From contig NZ_CP007034.1 in NCBI RefSeq assembly GCF_000512915.1, positions 2,661,001 to 2,725,000 on the forward strand: a DNA stretch of 64,000 nt, written 5' to 3'. Below, one piece after another: positions 7,733 to 16,105 of this stretch (position 1 is the first letter of the stretch; each line of letters begins with the position of its first letter). The DNA is from Barnesiella viscericola DSM 18177. Its GTDB lineage: Bacteria; Bacteroidota; Bacteroidia; Bacteroidales; Barnesiellaceae. The position numbers and the translations under genes are program-made. The notes beneath the pieces are model-generated. The model made no database searches, was not told where the DNA came from, and saw nothing but the letters and a program-made list of their open reading frames with translations.

Positions 7733-7791
7733 AAGGGTCAGAAGAGTGTGGCTTGCCGGTATTCTCGTTTGTCGGCCGTTAGGCCATTCCA

Positions 7792-8379
7792 TTAGAATTT
7801 CTTCAACTCGGTATAGAGCCGTTGGATAGGCAGCCCCATCACATTGTAGTAGCTGCCTTGCAGTCCGGTCACCCCGATGTAGCCGATCCACTCCTGCACG
7901 CCATAGGCTCCGGCCTTGTCGAGCGGGCGGTAGCGGTCAACGTAGTAGTCGATTTCGTCGTCGTCGAGTGGAGCAAACGAGACCTCGGTCGAGACGGCGA
8001 AGGAGATTTGCTTCTGCATCGAGGTGAGGGTGACCCCGGTGATGACGGTGTGCGTCTTGCCCGAGAGGGCCCGCAACATGGCTTTGGCATCGGCCAGATC
8101 GTGCGGCTTGCCATAGACCCGGCCGTCGAGCCAGACGATGGTATCGGCTGTGATGAGCAGCGTGTTCTCTTTCATCTGGCTGCGATAGGCGGAGGCCTTC
8201 TCCTGCGAGATATAGAGGGGAATCTCTTCGCCCGAGAGGGTCGGGGGGTACGACTCGTCGACCTCGGGCAGAGCCGTTACGCGGTATTCGATGTCGAGTC
8301 CGGCCAGGAGTTCGCGGCGACGGGGCGAATTGCTCGCCAGGAGGATTTCGTATTTTTGGAGATGCGATAACATATTCAT
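7792..8379 (-). CDS. maf: Maf-like nucleoside triphosphate pyrophosphatase
   Basis: 195 residues. The N-terminal LASNSPRRRELL is the Maf signature; further conserved blocks are EKASAY, ITADTIVW (catalytic aspartate) and YGKPHDLADAKAMLRALSGKTH. Maf proteins hydrolyse dTTP, UTP or modified nucleotides to the monophosphate, a house-cleaning role also linked to septum formation. It is the last gene of the nitroreductase-DUF2520-kdsC-maf operon, 16 bases after kdsC. Two starts, ATG 8379 and ATG 8373, are equally possible. Confidence 0.92.
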   Translation of the reverse strand: MNMLSHLQKYEILLASNSPRRRELLAGLDIEYRVTALPEVDESYPPTLSGEEIPLYISQEKASAYRSQMKENTLLITADTIVWLDGRVYGKPHDLADAKAMLRALSGKTHTVITGVTLTSMQKQISFAVSTEVSFAPLDDDEIDYYVDRYRPLDKAGAYGVQEWIGYIGVTGLQGSYYNVMGLPIQRLYTELKKF

Positions 8380-8395
8380 TTCGTGTTAAGTGTGG

Positions 8396-8920
8396 TTACC
8401 AGCCGAACGCCTTTTGGTCGGCCATCCATTTGCCCTGGGCGCGCAGCACCTGTTCGATGATGTCGCGGCCGCAACCCATTCCGCCGCAGAAGGGCGAGAT
8501 GTAGCGGGCTATCTGCTTGATTTCGGGGGCGGCATCGGCCGGACAGGCGGGCAGTCCGACCACCCGCATCACCTCATAGTCGGGAATGTCGTCGCCCATA
8601 TACATCACCTCGTCGGCTTGCAGTCCGCACTCGGCAATCCACTGTTCGAAGACTTTGATTTTCACGGCCGCTCCCAGATAGACGTGCGACAGCCCCAGCC
8701 CCTCGAAGCGTTTGCGCACCGCTTCGGTGCGGCCGCCGGTGATGATGGCCACGGGATAGCCCAGTTTGGCGGCCAGTTGCAAGGCATATCCGTCTTTGAT
8801 GTTGATGACCCGCATGGGTTCGCCCGAGGGGTGCAGAGGTATGGAGTCGGACGACAGCACGCCGTCCACGTCGAAGGCAAAGGCTTTTATTTTCGTTAGG
8901 TCGAAATCGGTTCGGCTCAT
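8396..8920 (-). CDS. kdsC: KdsC-like 3-deoxy-manno-octulosonate-8-phosphate phosphatase
   Basis: 174 residues, a cap-less HAD phosphatase (C0 type). Motif I is [11 protein letters not shown], motif II the threonine in [10 protein letters not shown], and motif [22 protein letters not shown] is typical of KdsC. It would dephosphorylate KDO-8-phosphate on the way to lipid A-core. The ATG at 8920 overlaps the stop of the upstream DUF2520 gene by four bases (ATGA), which indicates translational coupling. Confidence 0.9.
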   Translation of the reverse strand: MSRTDFDLTKIKAFAFDVDGVLSSDSIPLHPSGEPMRVINIKDGYALQLAAKLGYPVAIITGGRTEAVRKRFEGLGLSHVYLGAAVKIKVFEQWIAECGLQADEVMYMGDDIPDYEVMRVVGLPACPADAAPEIKQIARYISPFCGGMGCGRDIIEQVLRAQGKWMADQKAFGW

Positions 8921-9717
8921 GATTCTTTCGGTTTATCGGGGTTATGGGTTTCGTGAATGCTGCGGCTCAGGAGGGTGTAAATCTCGCGCATCGTGGGGTC
9001 GGTGAGCAGTGCCTCCTGCTTGGCGATGATGTTCTGGTCGTACCGGATAGCCGGACCCGTCTGGGCATCGAAGGGAGACATGTCGGCTACCTTGGCAGCC
9101 GTTTCGCGAATGAGAGGCAACATCGCCTCGAACGGCAGATTGTGCTCCTGCAAGATGCGGTCGCACAGTGCGTAGAGGTGATTGGTGAAGTTGCAGGCAA
9201 AGACCGCTGCCAGATGCAGGTATTTGCGTTGCTCCGAGTCGGCCCGGTAGACCTTGCCCGAGAGGCGGGCGGCCAGGTCGTGCAGCCGGGCGGTATCGGC
9301 CTCGCTGTTGGCCTCGATGAAAAAGGGAATGTCATCGAAGTCGACGGCCCGCTCCTTGCTGAATGTCTGCATGGGGTAGAAGACACCGTAGCGATTCGTA
9401 TAGGGACGGAACACCTCGCGGTCTACGCTGCCGGCCGTGTGTACCCACAGTCCGGCATTGGCCGGCATGGCAGATAGCAGTTGAGGCAGTACCGAATCCT
9501 TTACGGCAAAGATGTAGAGGTCGCCGTCGGTAGGCAGGCTGTCGAGGCGGGTGGTGTAGTGGCTGTGAGGCAACTGTTCGCTCAATCGCCGGGACGACTC
9601 CTCGGTGCGGCTGTACACCCACTCGGGGGCGAGCCCTTTCGCCTGTAAGGCTAGCGCCAGCCGTGTGGCCAGATTCCCGGCGCCGATGAGGATAATTTTC
9701 ATCTTCTCGCTGCTCAT
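8917..9717 (-). CDS. DUF2520 Rossmann-fold protein
   Basis: About 266 residues from the ATG at 9717. The N-terminus [19 protein letters not shown] is a dinucleotide-binding Rossmann motif (GxGNxA). The C-terminal half ([38 protein letters not shown]) is the helical DUF2520 domain found in NADP-dependent-oxidoreductase-like proteins. No substrate is known to me. The ATG at 9717 overlaps the upstream nitroreductase stop as ATGA, which supports this start over the next ATG at 9702 and over a much longer in-frame extension that runs into the nitroreductase gene. It sits between nitroreductase and kdsC in a four-gene operon. Confidence 0.85.
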   Translation of the reverse strand: MSSEKMKIILIGAGNLATRLALALQAKGLAPEWVYSRTEESSRRLSEQLPHSHYTTRLDSLPTDGDLYIFAVKDSVLPQLLSAMPANAGLWVHTAGSVDREVFRPYTNRYGVFYPMQTFSKERAVDFDDIPFFIEANSEADTARLHDLAARLSGKVYRADSEQRKYLHLAAVFACNFTNHLYALCDRILQEHNLPFEAMLPLIRETAAKVADMSPFDAQTGPAIRYDQNIIAKQEALLTDPTMREIYTLLSRSIHETHNPDKPKES

Positions 9718-10244
9718 TCCCATTTGCCTATATGAACCTTTTCCCACATCATCTTCTCCTCGTTGAAGGGTTTGCGCTCCTCGTCCTTGTGACCGATGGA
9801 GAGAATGCAGAGGACGCCCATCGTCTCGGGAATCCCCAGAATCTCGCGCACGATATCCTCGGCCGGTTCGTCGTTGGCCCCGAATCGGTTGCGCACTTGA
9901 ATCCAGCAGCTGCCCAGTCCCAGGTCGGCCGCTTGCAGTTGCATGAGTATGGCGGCAATCGAGGCGTCCTCGACCCACGTATCGGTGAGCGTCATGTCGG
10001 CCGTCACGACGATGGCTAGTGCGGCACCTTCAATCGGTTTGGCTCCCGCGGTTTTGCAGGCCGCCAGGCGGGCGAGTACCTCTTTGTCCTCGACGGCGAT
10101 AAACTCCCAGGGGGTGCAGCGTTTCGACGAGGGGGCGAGCAGCCCCGCTTCGAGAATCAACTTGACCGAATCGGGCGACAACGGTTGGTCGGTATATTTG
10201 CGAATGCTTCGCCGGTGTATCAACAAATTGTGCAGATTGTTCAT
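9714..10244 (-). CDS. Nitroreductase family protein
   Basis: 176 residues. The FMN-binding N-terminus RRSIRKYTDQPLSPDSVKLI and the APSSKRCTPWEF block are typical of the nitroreductase fold; near the C-terminus GVLCILSIGHKDEERKPFNEE is the usual IGYP-like region. Predicted FMN-dependent NAD(P)H oxidoreductase, substrate unknown. First gene of the operon leading to DUF2520, kdsC and maf. A TATCTTTG box on the minus strand at about 10352-10359 could be its promoter, with a leader of roughly 100 bases. Confidence 0.9.
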   Translation of the reverse strand: MNNLHNLLIHRRSIRKYTDQPLSPDSVKLILEAGLLAPSSKRCTPWEFIAVEDKEVLARLAACKTAGAKPIEGAALAIVVTADMTLTDTWVEDASIAAILMQLQAADLGLGSCWIQVRNRFGANDEPAEDIVREILGIPETMGVLCILSIGHKDEERKPFNEEKMMWEKVHIGKWE

Positions 10245-10499
10245 AAGGGTAATGGTTTTAATGTATGTTTTTTGAGTGGACGCCGCATTTGGGTAACCTA
10301 CGGTCGGACTGTGACGCCAACGGTCTCGGTCATGATGCGCGGCTCTTCCAGTAGCAAAGATACAAAACCTGATGCTACTGCGGGGAATATGGGGAAACTT
10401 TTTTCACTACTTTTCGGCGGGCCGCATACTGAACGGGGCTTTTTTACGTTTATTAAATGTGCCTCTCGACAAACGGGGCACGATGTGTATAGAATCCCG

Positions 10500-12914
10500 A
10501 TGAGATACAAGATATTACTCCTTTTGATCACGATAGGTGCGGTGCTCGAACTGGCGGCGCAGGGGCGTGTGAAACTCACGGGTCGGGTCTACGACAGCGA
10601 CAACCAGCCTATCGAACTGGCTACGGTGCGCGTGGCGGGAACGACCATGGGCACGATGACCGACTTGAAGGGCGAGTACCAGCTCTCCATTCCGGCGGGC
10701 GACTCGATTGTGGTCATCTATTCGTGCCTGGGTTATCGCGAGGAGCAACGGCAGTTGCTCAACCTCACCAAAGACGTTTCGCTGTCGGTGCGGCTGAACA
10801 AGAACTCGAAGATGTTGAACGAGGTGGTGGTGGCGACTCACCGTCGGCAGACCAGCACGTTGCAAACTATCGATACCAAGGATCTGAAACTGATGCCCGA
10901 TGCCTCGGGCGGGAGTATCGAAGCGATGCTCACCACCTTTGCCGGGGTCAATTCGAGCAACGAGCTGAGTTCGCAATACTCGGTGCGGGGTGGTAACTTC
11001 GACGAGAATATCGTCTACATCAACGGTATCGAGGTGTATCGTCCGCTCACGGTGCGGTCGGGACAACAGGAGGGGTTGAGTATCATCAACCCCGATATGG
11101 TGGGAGCCGTAGGCTTCTCGTCGGGCGGCTTCTCGGCCGAATATGGCGACAAGATGTCGTCGGTTCTCGACATCATCTATAAGCACCCCCAGGCCTTCGA
11201 GGGGTCGGTCTCGGCCAGTTTCCTGGGGGCTACCGCATCGATTGGACAGAGTACCAAGAAGTTTTCGCAGCTGCATGGCATTCGCTACAAGACCAACTCC
11301 ACACTGTTGAGTTCGCTCGATACCAAAGGCGAGTATGAGCCGTCGTTCTTCGATTATCAAACCTACCTGACCTATAAGTTCGCCCCCAAGTGGGAGGCTT
11401 CGTTCCTGGGCAATATTGCCATCAACGACTACAAGTTCACTCCCCACGAGCGCAACACTTCGTTCGGTACGGCTACGAATGCCAAGCAGTTCAAGGTCTA
11501 TTTCGACGGTGGCGAGCGCGACAAGTTCGAGACCTATTTCGGGGCTCTGTCGCTGAATTTCTTCCCCGACAAATACACGCAGTGGGCGCTCATGACTTCG
11601 GCTTTTGTCACCAACGAGCTGGTGACCTACGACATTTCGGGGCAGTATTGGCTCGACGAGTTGGCCGATACGGGCGACGGCGAGGGCACCGAAAATACCG
11701 GGGCACTGGGGGTGGGTACCTATCACGAGCATGCCCGCAACCGGTTGAAGGCCTCGGTGATTGCCACCTCGATCAAGGGAGCTACCAAGCTGGGACAGAA
11801 CGAATTGAAATGGGGTTTTACCCACCAGTATGAGCAGATTTACGATCGCGTGCGTGAGTGGGAGATGCGCGACTCGGCCGGCTATTCGCTGCCCCATACC
11901 GGGCAGTCGGTCGAGATGATCTACAACCTCTTCTCCCGGCAGGACATGGATAGCCACCGCCTCTCGGCCTATTTGCAAGATACCTATCGCCTGCGCACGT
12001 TGTGGGGGCGCTTCATCTTTACGGGCGGGTTACGCGCCTCTTATTGGGGATTCAACAAAGAGACGTTGGTGAGCCCCCGGGCTTCGGTCACCTTTATCCC
12101 GGCGGCCAACGAGCAGATAACCACCCGCCTGGCCGGTGGACTCTATTATCAGGCCCCCTTTTACAAGGAGTTGCGCGACACGGTGTGCGATGCCTCCAAC
12201 AACTACGTGGTGCAGCTGAACCGGAATGTCAAGTCGCAACGCTCGATTCACATCGTGCTCGGGGGCGACTATTCGTTTCGGGCACTGGACCGTCCGTTCA
12301 AGTTCACGGCCGAACTTTATTACAAGAAACTCGACAATCTCATTCCCTACGAAATCGATAACTTGCGGGTGTGGTACAGCGGCCAGAACGAGGCCAAGGG
12401 CTATGCCGCCGGTATCGACCTGAAACTCTTCGGACAGTTTGTGCCGGGGGTCGACTCGTGGCTCACCTTTTCGCTGATGAAGACCCAGGAGGAGATTGGC
12501 GGGGTGAAACTGCCCCGGCCCACCGACCAGCGATACAGTGTGGGACTTTACTTCCAGGATTACGTGCCCCGATTCCCCAAATACAAATTCAGCCTGCGGG
12601 CCATCTTGGCCGATGGCCTGCCGGTGGGGTCGCCCCGTAAAGGGCGTCAGGCCGGCTATTTCAGGGCGCCGGCCTACAAGCGTATCGACATCGGAGCCTC
12701 GCGTCTGCTCGTCGGGGGCGAGGACAAACTGCTGCAAAAGGGAATCTTCCGCAATCTGAAAAGCGTGTGGATTGGTATCGACGTCTTTAACCTCTTCGAC
12801 ATCAGCAACGTGAACTCCTACTATTGGGTGACCGACATTTCCAACGCGCAATATGCCGTGCCCAACTACCTCACCCGCCGGCAAATCAACCTGCGGCTAT
12901 CCATCGATTTCTAA
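10500..12914 (+). CDS. TonB-dependent receptor with N-terminal carboxypeptidase-regulatory-like domain
   Basis: 804 residues from the ATG at 10500, chosen because it gives the signal peptide MRYKILLLLITIGAVLELAAQ; the frame is open further upstream but that part is not protein-like. Domain order: signal peptide (1-20), CarboxypepD_reg-like beta domain (about 23-105, LTGRVYDSDNQPIELATVRV), plug (about 120-240, with QYSVRGGNFDENIVYINGIEVY), then a long barrel ending LTRRQINLRLSIDF with a terminal Phe typical of outer-membrane proteins. No SusD-like partner follows, so it belongs to the stand-alone class, and the cargo is unknown. The gene is convergent with the DUF308 gene, with ten bases between. 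Confidence 0.9.
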   Translation: MRYKILLLLITIGAVLELAAQGRVKLTGRVYDSDNQPIELATVRVAGTTMGTMTDLKGEYQLSIPAGDSIVVIYSCLGYREEQRQLLNLTKDVSLSVRLNKNSKMLNEVVVATHRRQTSTLQTIDTKDLKLMPDASGGSIEAMLTTFAGVNSSNELSSQYSVRGGNFDENIVYINGIEVYRPLTVRSGQQEGLSIINPDMVGAVGFSSGGFSAEYGDKMSSVLDIIYKHPQAFEGSVSASFLGATASIGQSTKKFSQLHGIRYKTNSTLLSSLDTKGEYEPSFFDYQTYLTYKFAPKWEASFLGNIAINDYKFTPHERNTSFGTATNAKQFKVYFDGGERDKFETYFGALSLNFFPDKYTQWALMTSAFVTNELVTYDISGQYWLDELADTGDGEGTENTGALGVGTYHEHARNRLKASVIATSIKGATKLGQNELKWGFTHQYEQIYDRVREWEMRDSAGYSLPHTGQSVEMIYNLFSRQDMDSHRLSAYLQDTYRLRTLWGRFIFTGGLRASYWGFNKETLVSPRASVTFIPAANEQITTRLAGGLYYQAPFYKELRDTVCDASNNYVVQLNRNVKSQRSIHIVLGGDYSFRALDRPFKFTAELYYKKLDNLIPYEIDNLRVWYSGQNEAKGYAAGIDLKLFGQFVPGVDSWLTFSLMKTQEEIGGVKLPRPTDQRYSVGLYFQDYVPRFPKYKFSLRAILADGLPVGSPRKGRQAGYFRAPAYKRIDIGASRLLVGGEDKLLQKGIFRNLKSVWIGIDVFNLFDISNVNSYYWVTDISNAQYAVPNYLTRRQINLRLSIDF

Positions 12915-12924
12915 GTGTCGAGCC

Positions 12925-13440
12925 TTATCTGAGGCGAATGTAATACAGGAGGTCGGTGATGCCATAGAGCAATGTGGCCGCCCCGAAGGTGGCTACGATA
13001 ATCCGCTCGGTAGCCGAGAAGGGATTGACCAGAATCTCGATGCCGATGAGCAGGATAATGACCGGCAGCAGGTAGGATACCCACCCGGCTTTGCGTTTGA
13101 TGGTCTTTTTCAGCGTGAGCAGATAGAGCAGCTGGTAGACCCCTATCAAGACGAGTGCACCCCCCAATACATAAATTGTTACACCAATGTACCAACTGGG
13201 TACCAAGATGAGCGAGCACCCGAACAGCAACAGTATGGCCGAGAGTACGGGGAACGGTTCGTTGCGTTTCGATGCCCCGCTCAGCAGATAGGCCAGAATG
13301 GTGTAGAGACTGGGTACCCCCACGAGGATACCGATAATCAGCAATATGGTGGGGAGAGCGGCGTTGGGGTATAACAGCAGGAGCAACCCCACTGCAATGG
13401 AGGCAATGATGCGGACGAGCGGATTTTGAAAAACATTCAT
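12925..13440 (-). CDS. DUF308/HdeD-like small membrane protein
   Basis: 171 residues with six hydrophobic segments in three pairs, the pattern of the HdeD/DUF308 family (FQNPLVRIIASIAVGLLLLLYPNAA, then LVPSWYIGVTIYVLGGALVLIGVYQLL). HdeD in Escherichia coli is linked to acid resistance at high cell density. Whether that holds here is unknown, although a glutamate acid-resistance island lies 20 kb away. A TACCTTTG -7 box on the minus strand (13483-13490) lies about 43 bases before the ATG. Confidence 0.75.
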   Translation of the reverse strand: MNVFQNPLVRIIASIAVGLLLLLYPNAALPTILLIIGILVGVPSLYTILAYLLSGASKRNEPFPVLSAILLLFGCSLILVPSWYIGVTIYVLGGALVLIGVYQLLYLLTLKKTIKRKAGWVSYLLPVIILLIGIEILVNPFSATERIIVATFGAATLLYGITDLLYYIRLR

Positions 13441-13587
13441 AGGATAGCGTTCTTGGTTAAGCGTTCAGCGATATAACAACAGCAAAGGTAGTAAGATGTT
13501 TCAAAAACCGGCTACAAGATAAACGCTATTTAACGGCTTGGGGTATACAGAAGTCGGTGGGAGAGCTGAGAAATTGGGAATATTTAT

Positions 13588-13595
13588 TATCTTTG
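13588..13595 (+). promoter_or_regulatory. -7 box of the lipid kinase gene
   Basis: TATCTTTG, giving a leader of about 110 bases before the ATG at 13711. No matching TTTG at the usual -33 spacing. Confidence 0.45.
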
Positions 13596-13710
13596 TCCCC
13601 ACTGCGGCAAATTGCCGTCGAGTCGAGTAGGTTGAGACGGCCGCATCGGCTTCGATGCAAGAGACTATACAAGAGCGATTTGCCGATATTTTCGAAATTA
13701 AAAAGATGCT

Positions 13711-14679
13711 ATGCCTGCACCGAGAAAAATCTTAGCTATCATAAATCCCATCTCGGGAACCAAAGATAAAGAGGAGATACCCGCCTTGATTGACGAGGTG
13801 ATAGACTCGTCGAAATACAGTGTAGAGTGTCGTTTCACGCAGTATGCCGGTCATGCCGCCGAGATGACTCGTCAGGCTGTGGCCGACGGCGTCGACGTGG
13901 TGCTCTCGGTCGGGGGCGACGGCACTTGCAACGAGATAGCCCGTGAGCTGATCAATACCTCCACCACCTTGGCCATCGTACCGGTGGGGTCGGGCAACGG
14001 ACTGGCCCGCCACCTGGGCATCTCGATGGACGTGCGCAAGGCCCTCGATATTGTCAACGACGGCGTGGTAGCCGACCTCGACTACTGCACGGCCAACGGC
14101 CGTCCCTTCTTCTGCACCTGCGGAGTAGGGTTCGATGCGCTGGTTAGCCTTAAATTTGCCGAGGGGAAACGGCGGGGAAAACTGGCCTACGTGGCCAAGG
14201 CACTCACCGAGTACCTCAAATACAAGTCGGAGACCTATCGGATCGAGATGCCCGACGGCACCGTTACCGAGAAAGCCTTTCTCATAGCCTGCGGTAATGC
14301 CTCGCAATATGGCAACAACGCCTATATCGCCCCTCATGCCAGTATGCAGGACGGCAAAATCGATGTCACGGTGCTCATGCCCTTTACCCCCTTCGACACG
14401 GCGGGACTGGCCCTGCTGCTTTTCACCAAGCACATCGACCAAGATGCCAATATCAAGAGCTTCACCACCGAGTCGCTCACCATCAAGCGTGAGAAACCAG
14501 GAGCCATGCACCTCGACGGCGAACCCATCGAGATGGGAACCCGCATCGACATACGCTGTTTTAAGGGAGGTCTGCGCGCACTCATTCCTGCCGAGGAGCC
14601 CAAACGCTCGATTATCGAGCCCTTCGCCTCGGTCTTCTGGGAGTTTATCGAAACCGTCCGTCAGGAGTTGAATATATAA
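13711..14679 (+). CDS. Diacylglycerol kinase-family lipid kinase (YegS/DgkB type)
   Basis: 322 residues. The N-terminal ILAIINPISGTKDK and the nucleotide-binding block SVGGDGTCNEIAREL are diagnostic of the DAGK catalytic domain (residues about 4-135). VPVGSGNGLARHLG and the C-terminal KPGAMHLDGEP (here as REKPGAMHLDGEPIEM) complete the YegS-like fold. Predicted to phosphorylate a lipid such as diacylglycerol or a sphingoid base; Bacteroidales make sphingolipids, so the latter is possible but not shown. Single-gene unit with its own -7 box. Confidence 0.92.
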   Translation: MPAPRKILAIINPISGTKDKEEIPALIDEVIDSSKYSVECRFTQYAGHAAEMTRQAVADGVDVVLSVGGDGTCNEIARELINTSTTLAIVPVGSGNGLARHLGISMDVRKALDIVNDGVVADLDYCTANGRPFFCTCGVGFDALVSLKFAEGKRRGKLAYVAKALTEYLKYKSETYRIEMPDGTVTEKAFLIACGNASQYGNNAYIAPHASMQDGKIDVTVLMPFTPFDTAGLALLLFTKHIDQDANIKSFTTESLTIKREKPGAMHLDGEPIEMGTRIDIRCFKGGLRALIPAEEPKRSIIEPFASVFWEFIETVRQELNI

Positions 14680-14747
14680 CCCCTCCTATTATTTATTTCA
14701 AACTTATTGGATATGATTCTGGTTGGCAATGGTGGCCAGGGGCAGAG

Positions 14748-15254
14748 TTATCCCCCTTGTCGGCGGTCGGCCAGTTCGATGACTTCGAGGTCCTTGATTT
14801 CGCCCCGGTCGATGACGAATCGCACCAGCGTGCGTTTCTTGTGGAATCCGTACAGTCCGGCGGCGCCGGGGTTGATGTGCAGGCATTTCAAGGTTTTGTC
14901 ATAGAGCACTTTCAAGATGTGCGAGTGGCCCGAGATGAAGAGCTTGGGCGGGTGTATGTAGATTTGCGGTATCACCTCGCGGGCATATTTGCCGGGGTAT
15001 CCGCCGATGTGCGTAATCCACACGTCGACCCCTTCGATGGTAAACCGTTGGTGCTGTGGGTAGCGCAGGCGCAGTTCGTGGCCGTCGATATTGCCATAGA
15101 CAGCCCGGAAGGGTTTCAATGCCTCGAACCGGTCGGCCAGCTCGACCGAGCCGATGTCACCCGCGTGCCAAATCTCGTCGCACTCGGCAAAATATTTCGC
15201 GTAACGGTCGTCCCACCAGGCGTGGGTGTCGGATAACAAACCTATTTTTACCAT
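14748..15254 (-). CDS. YfcE/MJ0936-family metallophosphoesterase
   Basis: 168 residues. Metal-binding motifs of the calcineurin-like fold are complete: LLSDTHAWWDD (D-x-H), WHAGDIGS (GDxxS), YGNIDGHELR (GNxD), ITHIGGYPGKY and ISGHSHILK (GHSH). This family hydrolyses phosphodiesters in vitro. Convergent with the lipid kinase gene; the 68-base gap shows no clear hairpin. Its start region is close to the divergent tRNA-Gly promoter. Confidence 0.9.
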   Translation of the reverse strand: MVKIGLLSDTHAWWDDRYAKYFAECDEIWHAGDIGSVELADRFEALKPFRAVYGNIDGHELRLRYPQHQRFTIEGVDVWITHIGGYPGKYAREVIPQIYIHPPKLFISGHSHILKVLYDKTLKCLHINPGAAGLYGFHKKRTLVRFVIDRGEIKDLEVIELADRRQGG

Positions 15255-15293
15255 CGTTCTTTTCTCAATTTATGGGTAAAAGTACGGCAATAA

Positions 15294-15325
15294 TTTGTAA
15301 AGTCGAAAAAAAACAGCTACATTTG
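15294..15325 (+). promoter_or_regulatory. Promoter of the tRNA-Gly gene
   Basis: TTTG at 15294-15297 and TACATTTG at 15318-15325, 20-base spacer, 17 bases before the mature tRNA start. A close match to the Bacteroidota sigma consensus. Confidence 0.8.
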
Positions 15326-15342
15326 TCCCCACAGAAACAGAT

Positions 15343-15415
15343 GCGGTAGTAGCTCAGTTGGTAGAGCATCAGCTTCCCAAGCTGAGGGTCGCGAGTTCGA
15401 GCCTCGTTTGCCGCT
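15343..15415 (+). tRNA. tRNA-Gly (CCC)
   Basis: Acceptor GCGGTAG pairs with TTGCCGC with wobble pairs. The anticodon arm is TCAGC-TTCCCAA-GCTGA, anticodon CCC. The T arm has GTTCGAG, discriminator T15415. CCA is not encoded. Confidence 0.93.
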
Positions 15416-15425
15416 CATCGAGAGG

Positions 15426-15459
15426 AGCCCGTTTGCAGTAAGCAAGTGGGCTTTTTTTT
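15426..15459 (+). terminator. Intrinsic terminator after tRNA-Gly
   Basis: AGCCCGTTTGC pairs with GCAAGTGGGCT (11 pairs, two G-T) around a five-base loop, followed by T8. Confidence 0.9.
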
Positions 15460-15607
15460 ATTCATCTTTTTTCTGTCTCCTTGTAAATTATAATTTTATA
15501 ATTTTATATGAGATATTGATATCCCGGATTAGTGTTTTTACATTTGTTATGATTTTATGAACGTTCAGTTAAGATAGTTAAATATAGTCACAATAAAAAA
15601 TGTAGTT

Positions 15608-15973
15608 ATGAGAAAAATGATGTCTGTACTGGCTATTCTGTTGCCGGTGTTTTTATTTTTTTCCTGTTCCGATGATGAAGCAATGAATGATTATGAGCAT
15701 CAATTAATAGGCCGCTGGGTAGAAGATACCGATTCGCATGGAGAGATTTTCCATGCCGAGTTTCGGAAAGACGGAACCGGCACCCAATGGATTGAAAATT
15801 ATGGAGTGCCGGGTCACGTGGTTGCGGAAGACCGTTTTACATGGAGTGCAACCGAAACCACGATTTTTATGACAATGGAGTATAGCGGGGATGCTGCTAT
15901 CGAGTATGTGATACGGGAGAATAAACTGTATCTATCGTATGATGGCGATTATATGGTGTATGTGAGAGAATAG
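15608..15973 (+). CDS. Small lipocalin-like lipoprotein
   Basis: 121 residues. The N-terminus MRKMMSVLAILLPVFLFFSC is a lipoprotein signal with the lipobox cysteine at residue 20, followed by SDDEA, acidic residues as often seen in surface-exposed Bacteroidota lipoproteins. The remainder (LIGRWVEDTD, FRKDGTGTQWIE, FTWSATETTIFM, YVIRENKLYLSYDGD) has the repeating beta-strand pattern of small lipocalin-like domains common in Bacteroidales. Function unknown. More AT-rich than its neighbours. Monocistronic, with a strong terminator just downstream. Confidence 0.75.
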   Translation: MRKMMSVLAILLPVFLFFSCSDDEAMNDYEHQLIGRWVEDTDSHGEIFHAEFRKDGTGTQWIENYGVPGHVVAEDRFTWSATETTIFMTMEYSGDAAIEYVIRENKLYLSYDGDYMVYVRE

Positions 15974-15994
15974 TATCGAATATATCTGTTGTAT

Positions 15995-16046
15995 AAAAAA
16001 AGAATCTTGATAAACGACTTTTGACCGTTTGTCAAGATTCTTTTTT
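15995..16046. terminator. Bidirectional intrinsic terminator
   Basis: A long inverted repeat (AAGAATCTTGA at 16000-16010 with TCAAGATTCTT at 16032-16042, extended by A6 and T6 runs) between the convergent lipoprotein and nitrilase genes. Has a T tract on both strands. Confidence 0.9.
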
Positions 16047-16105
16047 ATGAATGAGATTGCTCTTCAATAAATTTTGAGATTCTTCAACCCGGTTTATGGT
16101 CGGGT

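Larger units (their letters stand above)
7117..7791. other. Long intergenic region with promoter boxes, an intrinsic terminator and two exact repeats
   Basis: 675 bases between the divergent-side helicase start and the 3' end of maf. No convincing coding sequence is seen; the 71-codon open frame from 7295 has no family-like features. Holds the helicase -7 box (7122-7129), a TATATTTG box on plus (7290-7297), a strong intrinsic terminator (7343-7373) and two identical 85-base repeats (7467-7551 and 7648-7732). Confidence 0.7.

Noticed and set aside
10515..11978. Long minus-strand open frame (487 codons) opposite the TonB-dependent receptor
   Set aside because: It is antisense to a gene with clear signal peptide, plug and barrel; its translation has no domain pattern and is rich in His/Arg/Val as expected for a shadow frame.
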